Source of the DNA: Rutpela maculata
Taxonomy: Eukaryota > Arthropoda > Insecta > Coleoptera > Cerambycidae
DNA length: 64,000 bases
Direction of reading: 5' to 3'
Assembly: GCA_936432065.2 (NCBI GenBank)
Contig: OW386290.2
Span: 138,023,677-138,087,676 of the forward strand
In this document: positions 22,601 through 31,578 of the stretch, one piece after another
Layout: the number at the start of each line of letters is the position of its first letter
Numbering within the stretch: the first letter of the stretch is position 1
Notes under the pieces: model-generated
Database searches by the model: none
The model's input: only the letters and a program-made list of their open reading frames with translations
Told to the model about the DNA's origin: nothing
Made by a program: the position numbers and the translations under genes

Positions 22601-24331
22601 AATAAGATATATATTTACGTGTACATAAGCCTTTTCTACAACTTTCAACAAGAACAAAACAAAAAATTTTGATATTTTGCAAAAAAAAAAATTTTTTTAA
22701 ATGTTTAAACAAATTACATTGTTAATATTAATGTTAATAGTTTAACAGATTGAATATTATTAACGTGCGCAAAAGGGTACCCCAAATTGAAAAAATAAAC
22801 ATCAAAATCGGTTAACAAACACCAAAGTTATGACTTATGTGGTCAGTTTGAAGATGCTGTTTCAATTGTTGAATGCGCGGATTTGAGGTTCCCCCTCCAC
22901 AACCTCCGAGCTAAGTTGATTCGAGCCTCATTTTAGAAGCTTTGCCAACAGTTTTGAGAAAGTGCAATCATTTTCAAATTTTTTACACTAAAAGTTGAAC
23001 TCTTCCCCTTTAAAATGGCGCTTGTTACGTTTCTTAATTATTGTAAACAAAGGAGCTATGAATTTTTGAAAAAAAATTGCTAACTTTGCCCCAAATTGAC
23101 CTAGGACCTTCTTTTTTTTTCAAAATTCGTGTAAAAATATCAGCTTTTCAAATATCGAAAAACCGATGCTCTACAGTCAATTGTTAAAAAATTATTCTAT
23201 TTGTTTATAAGGTAAAAATCTGAGTTCTTTTGCAACGTCATTTTTCAAGTCTGAAAATTAATTTTTTCGATATCTAACAAAGCATTTTGGTAAATTAAGT
23301 CTTTCCCTTTCAGGTGGAGGCCGTAGAATCATTGTATTTTGATTTCTCTGGACGTGGTGGGGTTGCAAAAAAAAGGTCTCTGGGATAAATTAATGCAATT
23401 TTGCAAAAACTATTTGACGAATCGATTTGAAATTTTTACCAGATATTAAGCACTATGAAAGTCAACTATTTACGCAAGGATAAAACAGTAGATTGTTTTT
23501 TACACAAGATATTGTTTATTGAATAAAATTCCGCATTTTGCAATTATCTTAGCAACAATTAACTATATCGACATTTAACAACCGCCATTTTAAAGCTTTT
23601 TTAATTTCCTACAAGGTGATTCATTTGATTTATCTGTAAGATAGTTTACTTTTTACTGGCAGGTGAAAAAGTGTGAAAAAACACGTTTTTTCCATTTTTT
23701 TGCATTAAAATGGCTGCAAATAAACATATGCAGAAAATCGACCGCAGATTTTATATAGGTTTCATTTAATGACACCTATACTACCTAAAAATCGTGGTCT
23801 CTGCCTGGATGAGTCACAGTCCCGGCCAAAACCTCATTTCCCTGGATTAAAAGGGATATTACACAGCATAATATTTTTCGTTCACTTGGTCATTATTTTC
23901 AGCCGCTTTTATACACCTTTCTTTGTTCGCTACAGCTAAACCCAACCACTTAAGTCCGACTGGCAAAAAACGGATATTTTTCCTTATATTACTATTATAT
24001 ATTACTGTTTATAGTCTATACAAAGAATACAGTTTCTTTCGTGCTCGGGATAATTTGAAATTCTGTTTGTCTCTTGTACGTCAATGCTTATTACTAAAAC
24101 CTAAATATACTTGAGAGATATGAGACACAAAATACTTACTTGAGCTGATAGAAAAATTGATTCGAAGTATTCCAATTTGGTTTGCACAAGAAAAGTTACA
24201 GTAGAAAGACTAATTATGCCATACAGGATTAAATTGTTAAAAATCACAATTGGTTTTATAACTTTTTTTTGTATGCGCACCCCAGTTAGGGAAAGGATTT
24301 TAAAGCAGAACAGAAAAAGTTCTTGTGACAT
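4532..24331 (-). CDS. OR-A: odorant receptor (7tm_6 family), 3' exons outside the window
   Basis: Insect odorant receptor, a seven-helix ligand-gated ion channel subunit of the sensory neuron membrane that works with the co-receptor Orco (family knowledge). Visible exons join 24331-24140, 10080-9608, 6773-6675 and 4637-4532, all with AG acceptors and GT donors and matching phases, giving 290 codons. The start ATG at 24331 follows AACAAC, exactly as in the paralogue. Hydrophobic helices lie in exon 1 (after FNNLILYG), twice in exon 2 (ITYMSVAFVILILKPLYV; the YCGGNILT region), exon 3 (ITLFLGINGALLC) and exon 4 (VEFFLLYGLPAQ). OR-B predicts two further exons of about 180 and 51 nt; I do not find them in 1-4531, so they probably lie outside. 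No frameshift or stop is seen in the four exons. Intron 1 is 14 kb and full of transposons. Exon 1 is roughly 60-65% identical to OR-B. Confidence 0.88.
5257..5630 (+). mobile_element. LTR-like segment with promoter and poly(A) signal
   Basis: Starts TGTTACAAATATCC, carries TATATAA at 5426-5432 and AATAAA at 5596-5601, and is followed by TTTTTGGAGCCCCC, which looks like the primer-binding-site region next to an LTR. No gag or pol frames follow, so it would be a truncated LTR element. Alternative: a captured heat-shock-type promoter with its long A-rich 5' leader. Confidence 0.45.
5341..5435 (+). promoter_or_regulatory. Cluster of heat-shock-element-like sites plus TATA box
   Basis: TTCTGGAA at 5347-5354, TTCTAGA at 5372-5378, TTCTAGAA at 5393-5400 followed three bases later by TTCAGGAA (5404-5411), then TATATAA at 5426-5432. 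Alternating GAA/TTC triplets are the binding pattern of heat shock factor. A leader rich in aagtgaaa follows, as in hsp70-type insect genes. Confidence 0.5.
6675..6773 (-). CDS. OR-A exon 3 (99 nt)
   Basis: Acceptor cttttag precedes 6773, donor gtaagt at 6674-6669. Encodes YIKQLNDVMSVPITL then a hydrophobic segment ending NLTS, the predicted helix 5. The phase fits exons 2 and 4 exactly. It is too short to stand out as an ORF and was found by similarity to OR-B exon 3. Confidence 0.92.
6774..9607. other. OR-A intron 2, no gene recognised
   Basis: No supported coding region on either strand. 7130-7180 has ttatataagg downstream of tgttacaggg and could be part of a decayed LTR, but no matching end was found. 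The rest is unannotated AT-rich intron. Confidence 0.4.
9608..10080 (-). CDS. OR-A exon 2 (473 nt)
   Basis: Acceptor cttttcag precedes 10080; donor gtaagt lies at 9607-9602. Open throughout from VAVRYGTIIF to YHVFMLK. Contains two helical hairpins and the family-typical stretch ILNDKLKEL followed by KMCTNKL. It leaves two bases (aa) to complete a Lys codon with exon 3. Identical in length to OR-B exon 2. Confidence 0.92.
11319..14770 (+). pseudogene. Broken mariner-type transposase (IS630/Tc1 superfamily, DD41D spacing)
   Basis: N-terminal part at 11319-11535 (MFTKQERFYLIKCYVKG..., helix-turn-helix region) is cut by an insertion. Reading resumes at 13897 (VLNSIIENPKLSLRKSSQ). Acidic motifs are visible: FTDEATF, then QQDDCPAHSS, then SPDLTPMDFF, with 41 residues between the second and third catalytic Asp. 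That spacing fits the DD41D ('rosa') branch of mariners. An in-frame stop in the N-terminal part and several frameshifts and stops after 14290 make it inactive. It ends in the usual VEVGGGYAE at 14768-14770. The first stop predates or accompanies decay, so the copy is dead even without the insertion. Confidence 0.85.
11540..13895 (-). mobile_element. Insertion with internal tandem duplication and (AATC)n tail, splitting the transposase
   Basis: The transposase frame stops at about 11536 and resumes at 13897. On the plus strand the insert opens with attgattggttgatttaccag; the same block recurs at 12078 after gattgattgattgatt, giving two or three nested copies of a roughly 540-bp unit (blocks repeat at 11890/12680, 11640/12180/12375). 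Read on the minus strand, each unit ends in an (AATC)n tail, as in some non-LTR retrotransposons. No reverse transcriptase is visible, so the family is open. Confidence 0.6.
15134..15815. other. OR-A intron 1, no gene
   Basis: Nothing coding recognised. A 30-bp block (gcatttttcatatgctaaac at 15703-15722) is inverted relative to 10484-10513, outside both ends of the mariner-type element, so that element may sit within an older inverted-repeat element. Confidence 0.4.
15816..15888. repeat. Perfect 35-bp inverted repeat with 3-base loop
   Basis: Arm ATTTAAATTGGAGGCCAATG... at 15816-15850, loop AAT, and an exact reverse complement at 15854-15888. A second small hairpin (ccaagaat / attcttgg) follows directly. 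Confidence 0.95.
16321..16548 (+). pseudogene. Fragment of an uncharacterised repeat-associated protein
   Basis: One frame reads GPKHVFQAIQTSRYLSDELL, NPVIERNTFLAHPDNVLLAM, LVDEREHIRELGYRRILENV, then a stop. I recognise this HPDN-LLAML-DER-HIRELG pattern as one that recurs in insect genomes, apparently repeat-associated, but I cannot name a family or function. Upstream stops show it is a relic. Confidence 0.4.
16912..17148. mobile_element. hAT-type MITE with perfect 8-bp target duplication
   Basis: Ends CAGTGGCGGTCTGG and CCAGACCGCCACTG are exact inverted repeats. GATGCGCG lies immediately on both sides (16904-16911 and 17149-17156), the 8-bp duplication expected of hAT. 237 bp, non-coding. 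The ends match the MITE at 31132-31307. Confidence 0.93.
17385..17800. mobile_element. piggyBac-type MITE with internal palindromes
   Basis: CACGTTGACTGCCAT at the left and ATGGCAGTCAACGTG at the right, both flanked by TTAA (17381-17384, 17801-17804). Three imperfect palindromes of the form CTCGGTC-TATA-GACCGAG lie in the first 110 bp. 416 bp, non-coding. Confidence 0.9.
17875..20400 (+). mobile_element. Decayed piggyBac element, right end not found
   Basis: TTAA at 17871-17874 is followed by CCCTTTCAGACC, a piggyBac-like left end. TGTACA-containing palindromic motifs cluster outside the gene (17970, 18208, 18265, 20224, 20280, 20462). I could not find the matching right terminus, so the end given is approximate. 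Confidence 0.65.
18050..20179 (+). pseudogene. piggyBac transposase (DDE_Tnp_1_7), with a short intron
   Basis: ATG at 18050 starts MAADCTSLP. A gttagt donor at 18078 and a ttttgtag acceptor at 18330 join it in phase to GPSDTSRAKRLRKPTYN, then an acidic N-terminal region. The core (18661 on) has LDSPLQYFLRYI and the three catalytic Asp contexts RIDEQMIPF, YDNYFSS and MGGVDD. A C-terminal cysteine/histidine-rich domain (CKFTGCKQRSHIFCEKC) ends at 20179. A frameshift and stop near 18550, a frameshift near 19390 and a stop near 19715 inactivate it. A normal piggyBac transposase is about 550-600 residues, which this would match when whole. Confidence 0.9.
20565..20843 (-). mobile_element. tRNA-derived SINE
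   Basis: On the minus strand it starts GGCTCCGTGGCGCAGTGC, containing a polymerase III A box, with GGTTCGAATCC as B box about 40 bp on. The 3' side of the acceptor stem does not pair with GGCTCCG, so it is not a functional tRNA gene. A (TG)n stretch and an unrelated tail follow. Confidence 0.85.
20844..21188. other. AT-rich intron, nothing recognised
   Basis: OR-A intron 1 sequence between the SINE and the fold-back element; no coding or repeat structure seen. Confidence 0.4.
21189..23848. mobile_element. Giant fold-back element with ~870-bp arms
   Basis: The left arm 21189-22062 starts TCCAGGGAAATGAG; the right arm 22985-23848 ends CTCATTTCCCTGGA. Arms are nearly identical in inverted orientation. 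The loop (22063-22984) holds two diverged direct copies of a roughly 190-bp block (from 22105 and 22540). No protein recognised. Confidence 0.92.
24140..24331 (-). CDS. OR-A exon 1 (64 codons)
   Basis: Begins at ATG and encodes MSQELFLFCFKILSL, then a helix, ending ...FLSAQ before a gtaagt donor at 24139-24134. It ends on a codon boundary, and exon 2 starts GTA GCA GTT. Same length as exon 1 of OR-B. Confidence 0.9.
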
Positions 24332-24611
24332 GTTGTTCGCTTCAAGTTGCCAGAGAATTACTAAATATTGTGCACAGTAAAAGAAAAATATTCACATAAA
24401 TAGTTTATTACAGGAATGAATAAGGGTCAGTACGAGCAATAAGAACTATGTAATCAAAGATTTTTATAATAATATTGTATACCTAATTTCATAGTAAAAT
24501 CAAATTAAAATATTCATGTAGGTACTAAATTAGTATTCCCTTGTTACAGTTTACATCTCCACGTCATTACAATATTATTACCTGTAATTAGATACGTCAA
24601 TGTTCAACTGC
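24332..24611 (-). promoter_or_regulatory. OR-A 5' flank conserved with OR-B
   Basis: About 280 bp upstream of the start codon aligns with 60394-60651 upstream of OR-B. Shared blocks include aaaatattcac near the ATG, taataatattgtatacct, and aaatacgtcaatg[t/c]tca at the far end. Likely 5' UTR plus promoter. No individual factor site is claimed. Confidence 0.55.
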
Positions 24612-25139
24612 GTTATTTATTTATATTTTTATTTATTTATTATATGTACTAACCGTCGTATTAAGGGTTTAATACGCCTATTGGTGGTCGTGATTATGAT
24701 ATCTGTATCCTATTGGAAAAACCTGTTGATATAGAGAATATGACCAATAACATTTGGAGTAGAGATTTATACTCCAGTCTATATAATACAGTAACTTTAT
24801 ACATCCTACCTGACGTCAAAAAGATATCTATGCTTTTTTAATATGTTGAATGGGATTACAAATTAATGTTAAATTCAAGTTTACGACCTCCGGGTCTTGA
24901 TCAAAAATCTAAAAAACTGCGAGATTTTTTTTTTTTTTTTTAGTTTTTGTCGATTTTGACACATACGGCTTACTTTTTGGTAAAACTAATTACACTTTTT
25001 TAAAGTAGACTAAATTTGCTACAAATTGGTACCAGATCGAACTCTGTAGATCAAATAGTATCCGAGATACATGTTCAAAGTTTTGCAAAATTTTCATTTT
25101 TCGACATTTTTAACAATTTTTAACTTAAAAATCAGTTAA
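24612..25139. other. Intergenic, no gene
   Basis: Upstream of OR-A beyond the conserved flank. AT-rich, with a T18 tract near 24925. Nothing supported. Confidence 0.4.
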
Positions 25140-25173
25140 ATACGTACTACTACTATAACTAGGTTCAGAAAAT

Positions 25174-25745
25174 TCATTTTAATTTCATATTTGTAGGTCT
25201 TAGATTAATATATTTATGATAAAAACTGCATGGATCAAAGGGACATCCTTCCTTTGTAATTGTGAAACTTCTTATTTTGTGATTTTTGCCATCTCGAAGA
25301 AATACCACCAAAAAACGGCCATTATCTTTCACATCTTTCAAAGATAAATTAATCATCTCTTCGGCATGCACCTTAAATATCAAATATTAAAATTACTTTA
25401 GTTAATCACCACTTTTCATCTGGTGCTTCAAGTATGAATTTGGCGACTTGATCTGCAGTTAACACTTTGGACTTTTTCGGTGTGTAACCAACACTGTGTC
25501 GTTTGAGAGATGCAGTAGTTTTCGGCAAATTACTAACATTCACATTTTCTTTTACTGCTAGACAACTTTTTAACGTTGAAAATCGACTCCATAAAGTTGA
25601 AGCTTTCATTTATTTGGTTTTTTCGGACTAATATACGAGAAGAGTTTGAGTATCATCACTTACTGTGTCTCACAAGACTTCCTGGGCAGTAACTCTGCAT
25701 TTACTTTTGCCGCTTCAAGTAATATTTCTTCTTCTGGAGAAATCA
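25174..25745 (-). pseudogene. Crypton-like tyrosine recombinase remnant
   Basis: Minus-strand pieces in changing frames read ISPEEEILLEAAKVNAELL (25743-25670), KASTLWSRFSTLKSCL ... KPKKSKVL-type segment YTPKKSKVLTADQVAKF, LEAPDEKW (25609-25410), then EEMINLSLKDVK and GRFLVVFL, ITKEG, YHKYINLRP (25355-25180). This order and wording match the tyrosine-recombinase proteins of insect Crypton-type elements as I know them. The catalytic R-H-R-Y set is not complete; several frameshifts and stops are present. Confidence 0.65.
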
Positions 25746-25959
25746 CTTTAAAAATATTTTGAATAAAAATTTGAAAACCTGTCACAATACAAGCGTTGTT
25801 TAGCGTTGCTAAGGAAACTAAACAATCATTGTTTGTAGTTACTAAGGAACTTTCAATAGCATATACTTTATTACGACTGGCAAGTAGACAGCAAGGAGGT
25901 TGAATAAATAAGGAGTCGCCATAAGAAGCAGAATGTGGCAGCACATTCCTCATTTTAGT

Positions 25960-26870
25960 ATGATCGAACGCGACATGTATCTTGGTTTAATATTATTATA
26001 AAATAAATTTTTTGATAGAAAATAGTGTTTTTCGCTATAACATACGATTTCGTGTCTGCCAAGTAGCTGTACAAATCAAAGTAGTATCGATAAGAAGAAA
26101 TGTTTTGGAATCACTTTTCATAGGTTAAAACAGGTCTGTACTCAAAAGATATGTTGAAACTATTTTCTATTTATTTTAGATTGTATTTTAGATTATATTA
26201 TATTATATTTGCTTGAAATGTGAAACCGTCATCTCATTCATTACTCTACTGGCTTGATATATGGCAATGTCAATGAGTAAAGTCAATTAACATGTATCTT
26301 CTCAAATGCTGTATAAACTTTTTTTTAAATTAGGACCTGGCGAGCCATTCATGACAGTATGATCACAAGCCACGCCTTCTGCGGCCGTTTCTCATTGTAG
26401 GATATAAGCTTTATGGCTACTCCTTACTTATATTCTACCTCCATGGTAGACAGCTAATATCATTAGCCCACGGGGAAATTTTTCCTGTGTGGGTGCACAG
26501 GAAAATCTCATTTTCTGTGCGCTAAATAGGTATGTAAACGTAGTGTTTTCGAAGGGATATAATGAAAAATACTTTTTTGTAGCTTATAAAAAGATTAGCT
26601 GGTCGCTGTATCTTAAAACTTTACTGCTTAAAATGTAAGTATGCAATTTTCGGCACTTTTTGGACACTCGCAAATTTCGTTCATTGTTCGCTTATATCTT
26701 AAAATCTAGACAGAAAATTACAAATATAACTTTTTAAAGTATATTTGATTACCCTTCGTTTGAGAGATCAACCGATTCATTGTCTTTAAAAATAACGAAG
26801 TTATGACGAATTGTTTATAAAAAGTCTGACGTGTGAAAATTGGTAAACATTAAATACTTGGACTTGTCTT
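25960..26870. other. Intergenic, no gene
   Basis: No supported coding sequence. At 26872 a TATACCGGGTGTCC end begins, of the same type as the fold-back at 4822-6658. Confidence 0.4.
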
Positions 26871-26990
26871 TATATACCGGGTGTCCAAAAAGTCTGGAAA
26901 CGGTCAAATATCTCGAGAATTACACATTGAATCCAAAAAAGAAAAAAGACGTCCTTAGTAATTTTAAAAGGGCTATCTAATGATACCAAA

Positions 26991-28117
26991 CGCTTATAAC
27001 TCGGAAACGATGCGTCGTTCAGAAAAAGGTAAATTAAACGTAATTAAATTTCCCACAAGAATGTTTATATTTATTTTCTTCCTATGTGTTATAGTTTACG
27101 AGATATTCGCCAGCGAAAATCGATAATTAATAAAAAAAATCAATTATGTACCTTGAATATTTCTATTAAAGCGATTTAGTGTGGTCTGCTAATAAATCAC
27201 AGTCACAAAACAATCTTTTTACAACACTGGACGTATTTACTAACGTAATATTTTGTCGAAATCTATACATTTCCTTAAATATACAGTGTGACTCACTTAA
27301 AATGAAGATATCCTTATAACTTTTTCATCTTGTTTCCGATTTGAATCAAATTTTACTCAAACATAGAACAAATCAGAATCTACTTACGACCAGAAAATCA
27401 TGCATCTGCTATAAAGGCAAAGCCATCTGCTCTACCAAAATATGAGGAAAAAGATTAAAAATCATATTGATGGGTCTTGACTAATTTCACGTAGCCACCA
27501 CAAATTGAGGAAACAGAGGATCCTCTTTACCAGATGAGCTTATGTATGAGAAATCCCCCATCAATAACCAAATCAAATTTTGGTGTATGTACGTTTGTGG
27601 CGCCGATCGGATGCATTTTTTAGAATTTCAACATGTTTTATTTTTTTCAGCATATTTTGATACCGCAGGTGGCTTTGCCTTTGTAGCAGATGAATGTTTT
27701 TCTGGTCATAAGTAGATTTTAATTTCTTCTATACTTGAGTAAAACTTGATTCAACTCGGAAACAAAATAAAAAAGTTATAAGGGTATCTTCATTTTAAGT
27801 GAGTCACACTGTATATCTAAGGAAATGTATAGTTTTCGACAAAATATTACGTTAGTAAATACATCCAGTGTTGTAAAATAAGGATTGTTTTGTGACTGTG
27901 ATTTATTAGCAGACCACTGTAAACCGCTTTAATAGAAATATTCAAGGTACGTAATTGATTTTTTTTATTAATTATCGATTTTCGCTGGCGAATATCTCGT
28001 AAACTATAACACATAAGAAGAAAATGAATATAAACATTCTTGTGGGAAATTTAATTATGTTTAATTTTGCATAGCTTACCTTTTTCCGTACGACGCATCA
28101 TTTCCGAGTTATAAGCG
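26991..28117. mobile_element. Fold-back element with ~480-bp arms
   Basis: CGCTTATAACTCGGAAA at 26991 is inverted at 28117. The arms reach about 27470 and 27640 and share acagtgtgactcacttaaaa, cgctggcgaatatctcg and other blocks. Flank 28118-28240 (ggggacttttagtatttttacctcctaa) resembles sequence in the palindrome at 62380-62440/63470-63530, linking the two as one family. Confidence 0.88.
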
Positions 28118-28240
28118 AAAAATCGAAATAAGGAACCTTTCCACCCCCCTTCCCCTGAAGCGGCGGGGCTAGGGGCGGGGACTTTTAGTATTTTTACCTC
28201 CTAACTACCCCCAATACATCCCCGAAGAGGAAAATTCTCC

Positions 28241-28929
28241 CCTCCTAAATGTTCTCTACAATCCCCTTTTGGGCATTCATTGATTAGACTACTTAAACAA
28301 TTAGACTTTTCTAAAAATAGTAAGAAATATATAGTTATTGTTATTTTCTTGGCAGTAAATTATTACATTATTTAAATCACGATGCTTTTTTTAATACAAT
28401 AGTACTATCCATATTTTTTTATCGCGATTTAAGCACAAAAAAATTCTCTTTTGAAAAATGCCTTTTTTCAAAATTTTCTAGAAGATACGTACATTTATTT
28501 AGTTCGACAAAATTTCACAGGACTTAAATTCAATCTTAATCAGTTTCCTATAAAGCAGTACACTTCAAATTATATTTTTATGTATTTCCAATATCATTAT
28601 CAAAATGCGAAAATGCAATTTTTTTGAAAGTTCACATCACTGCGCGAATCGATCAATCGGAAGTAAAACGTATTTGCAAATTTTGAAAAAGCCGATTGAG
28701 TGTAATGGTCACTCTAACAAGAGAGACACACTGTATATTGAAATTTCGATATTTTGGATATCTTCGTAGTTTTGTGGGCTTAACCAAAATTTGTTGTAAT
28801 ATTTTGCTCCAAAACTATAATAAAATAGCAATTTAAATAAAACATGACCAATTCCACGCCCCTGATGATCATCCCGTATGACGGATATGACCTGATTTCA
28901 ATAGAGAATATTCTAAAATGCTATTTTGA
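28241..28929. other. Intergenic, no gene
   Basis: AT-rich. Short phrases such as gagacacactgtatattg resemble repeat ends, but no element could be delimited. Confidence 0.35.
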
Positions 28930-30662
28930 ATATAAATAAATAGAGTAGAGTAGAATAGAGTAGCATTTATTGGTGTATACAGCATTTTACACAAGTCAAC
29001 AGGTACATGAACAAAAATATATAAAAAATATAAAATGTATAGGGGCAAAATACGAAATTTGTACATATATTCATACACGTATATATAGTCACAACAATTT
29101 GGAGTATTAAGTATATAACATAACAATAACTGATTAACCAACAAACTAGGATTATAAAATAAATTTACATACAACAAAGTGAAAACAGTAAGATTTTTGA
29201 AGTAAAATGTGGCAATCTACTATGTAAGCAAAGTTAACAACAATGGTCAGCACCTATGGGTGTGACACTTGATATACAATTAATACAATTAATATATTGA
29301 AAGTTATTTGGTTTACTTTCTTAAATTTCAGCAGGTTTTGGTGCATCTAAATATTCATTTATTGAATAGAAGCAATGTGTTAGAATATAGTTTTTTACCC
29401 TATGTTTAAATTGAAAATTGTTTAAGTTTATATTAGAAGGTAGGATATTATACAGATTTGTATTTAAGGAATTTTTCAGTGATTTCGTGAGCCTGAACTT
29501 ATCCGGAACAATTTTATACGCAAATCTAATGTTGTAATTATGAATATCAGCATGTGTACAGAACAGTGATTTATTTTTATGTATTTCTAAAACTTGATAA
29601 TATATATATGCCGAAGGAAGTGGCATTATTCTAAATTTAATAAAAAAGTGGTTTGCAGTGATCTCTGAGTCCTGCACCAGCTAATACTCTTACTGCATAT
29701 TTTTGGAGTCTGAAAATTTTTATAGATTGTGATGAATTACCCCATAGGATCACGCCATAAGTTAAATGCAAATGAAATAATGAGAAGTATGCAGTATATA
29801 AAATTTCAGGGTTTAATACCTTTTTTAGTTGCCGAAGGAGATAGTTACAACTTGCCAGTTTACTAATTAAATTATTTATATGGACAGACCAATTTAGCCC
29901 ACTATCGAGAGTGATCCCCAAGAGCTTAACATTATTTATGTTATCATTATTGTTATTGTTTGAACTAGAAAAAAAAGCCTCTGTGTCTTATCTGGATTTA
30001 ATTTCAAGTAGTTAGCAGTAAACCACGTTTCAGTTTTATTTTCATTTATTTTCATTATCTGGTTAAGGTTAATCATATTTGGGACAGTATGAACCAACGT
30101 TGTATCATCAGCAAACAAGATACATTTTTCTGGCATTAGATAATATGAAAGGTCATTTATGTATATGATAAAAAGCAAGGACCCCAGTATCGAACCCTGG
30201 GGTACACCATGTTCTATAGTTTTGAAATCTGATTTACTTTCGCCAATAATGATACATTGTTGTCTGTTTTTTAAATAAGACTGTATAAGACCGAGAGTTA
30301 TTCCTCTAATTCCGTAACGCTCCAATTTATCCAGTAGCAAGGTGTGGTTCACACAGTCGAAGGCCTTGCTGAGGTCACAAAGTGTGATAGCACTCTGTTT
30401 ACCCCCCTCAAGGCCCTCCACTGCCTCAGCCACCACCCTAGCCACAGCCTGGACCGTTGAACAATTTTTGCGGAAAACATATTGATTTTTATTTAATAAT
30501 TTATTACCCTCTGTAAAAGTATACAGACGAGTTTTTAACAACATTTCGAGAACTTTACCAAAGTACGGGATTATTGAAATAGGACGATGATCATTGGGTG
30601 AGTCACTGTCTCCCCCTTTGAAAAACGGTACGATTCTGGTCAGTTTAAACGAATCTGGAAAG
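28930..30662 (-). mobile_element. 5'-truncated non-LTR retrotransposon (LINE 1 of window)
   Basis: Minus-strand LINE. Reverse transcriptase starts near 30660 (PDSFKLTRIVPFFKGGD) and the element ends in a (CTACT)n-like tail at 28930-28965. It abuts the 3' end of a second LINE at 30663, so it probably inserted there. Confidence 0.85.
29324..30662 (-). pseudogene. LINE reverse transcriptase (Jockey/CR1-like), frameshifted
   Basis: Order of motifs on the minus strand: NDHRPISIIPYFGKVLEM, CDLSKAFDCVNH, HGVPQGSILGSLLF, the catalytic FADDTTL, then GITLDSGLNWSVHI (thumb) and a C-terminal YNILPSNINLNNF / CFYSINEYLDAP segment common at the end of such LINE proteins. Frameshifts near 29930 and 29650 separate three reading frames. 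The endonuclease domain is missing (5' truncation). Confidence 0.88.
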
Positions 30663-31131
30663 TAAATAAATACATAAAATCTTTATTATCCAACGAGATT
30701 ATCTTTACAATAATATGGGATACGTCACATAGATACAGTGGTAATTAGTATACACATAATCAGGTAAATAAGGTGCTGTACCTCGCTTAGAATATATCAT
30801 CGACTTTCAAAAAATTCCGAAAGAGAATAGAAGCAATGCTGAAATAAGTAGTCTTTTACATTATGTTGAAAAATTGATAATGAATTATGTTCTTTCAGTG
30901 GCTTTGGTAATGATTAAAGATTTTTGGTCCCAAAACAAGTAGATTCTTTCCGGTGTTGAGTCTATTGAGGTTTGTTAAAAAATTCATACCATTTCGAGTA
31001 TTATAATGGTGCATGTCTTGATTTTTACATAGCTTATGCTTATTTTTAAATGTGAAAGTGGCGAGTTCAAAAATTAGCACACAGTATAGGGGCAAAGTTC
31101 TATATTTACTGAAGAGAGGTTTACAGAAGTG

Positions 31132-31307
31132 CAGTGGCGGAGCGTTGCTGTTGCGGGTCTGGGTTCGAATGGTTTTCCGCGGATCTCCAAACTTTCGTTT
31201 TGTGAAGTGTGAGGTGTTGAAGTATCTGGGCTGGTCCGTTCCGGGCCCCTAAAGCTCCCGGGCCCAGGTTCCGCGGAACCCGCGAAACCCCTGTAGATCC
31301 GCCACTG
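31132..31307. mobile_element. hAT-type MITE inside the LINE
   Basis: CAGTGGCGGA ... TCCGCCACTG ends, 176 bp. Flanks cagaagtg and cagcagta match at 6 of 8 positions, a decayed 8-bp target duplication. Same ends as 16912-17148. The GC-rich interior contains further small palindromes. Confidence 0.85.
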
Positions 31308-31578
31308 CAGCAGTATGTACTTGGAACACCTGCTATGCATCTGATCAGCCGCTTCTGCATGATAAATACTTTATTAGCATGAGATGAAGAAACCCAAATT
31401 TGTATTGCATATAGAATCCTGGATTGAACATGAGCGTGATAGAACGAGATCAATTGTTGCACACTTAGGACTTGTTTCAGGTCTCCTAATAGGTAGCAAT
31501 AAGTATTTAACGTCGAGGTTAAATTTGTGCAGTGCAATTCCCAATTTAAATTTTCATCCAATATTATTCCCAAAAAGG

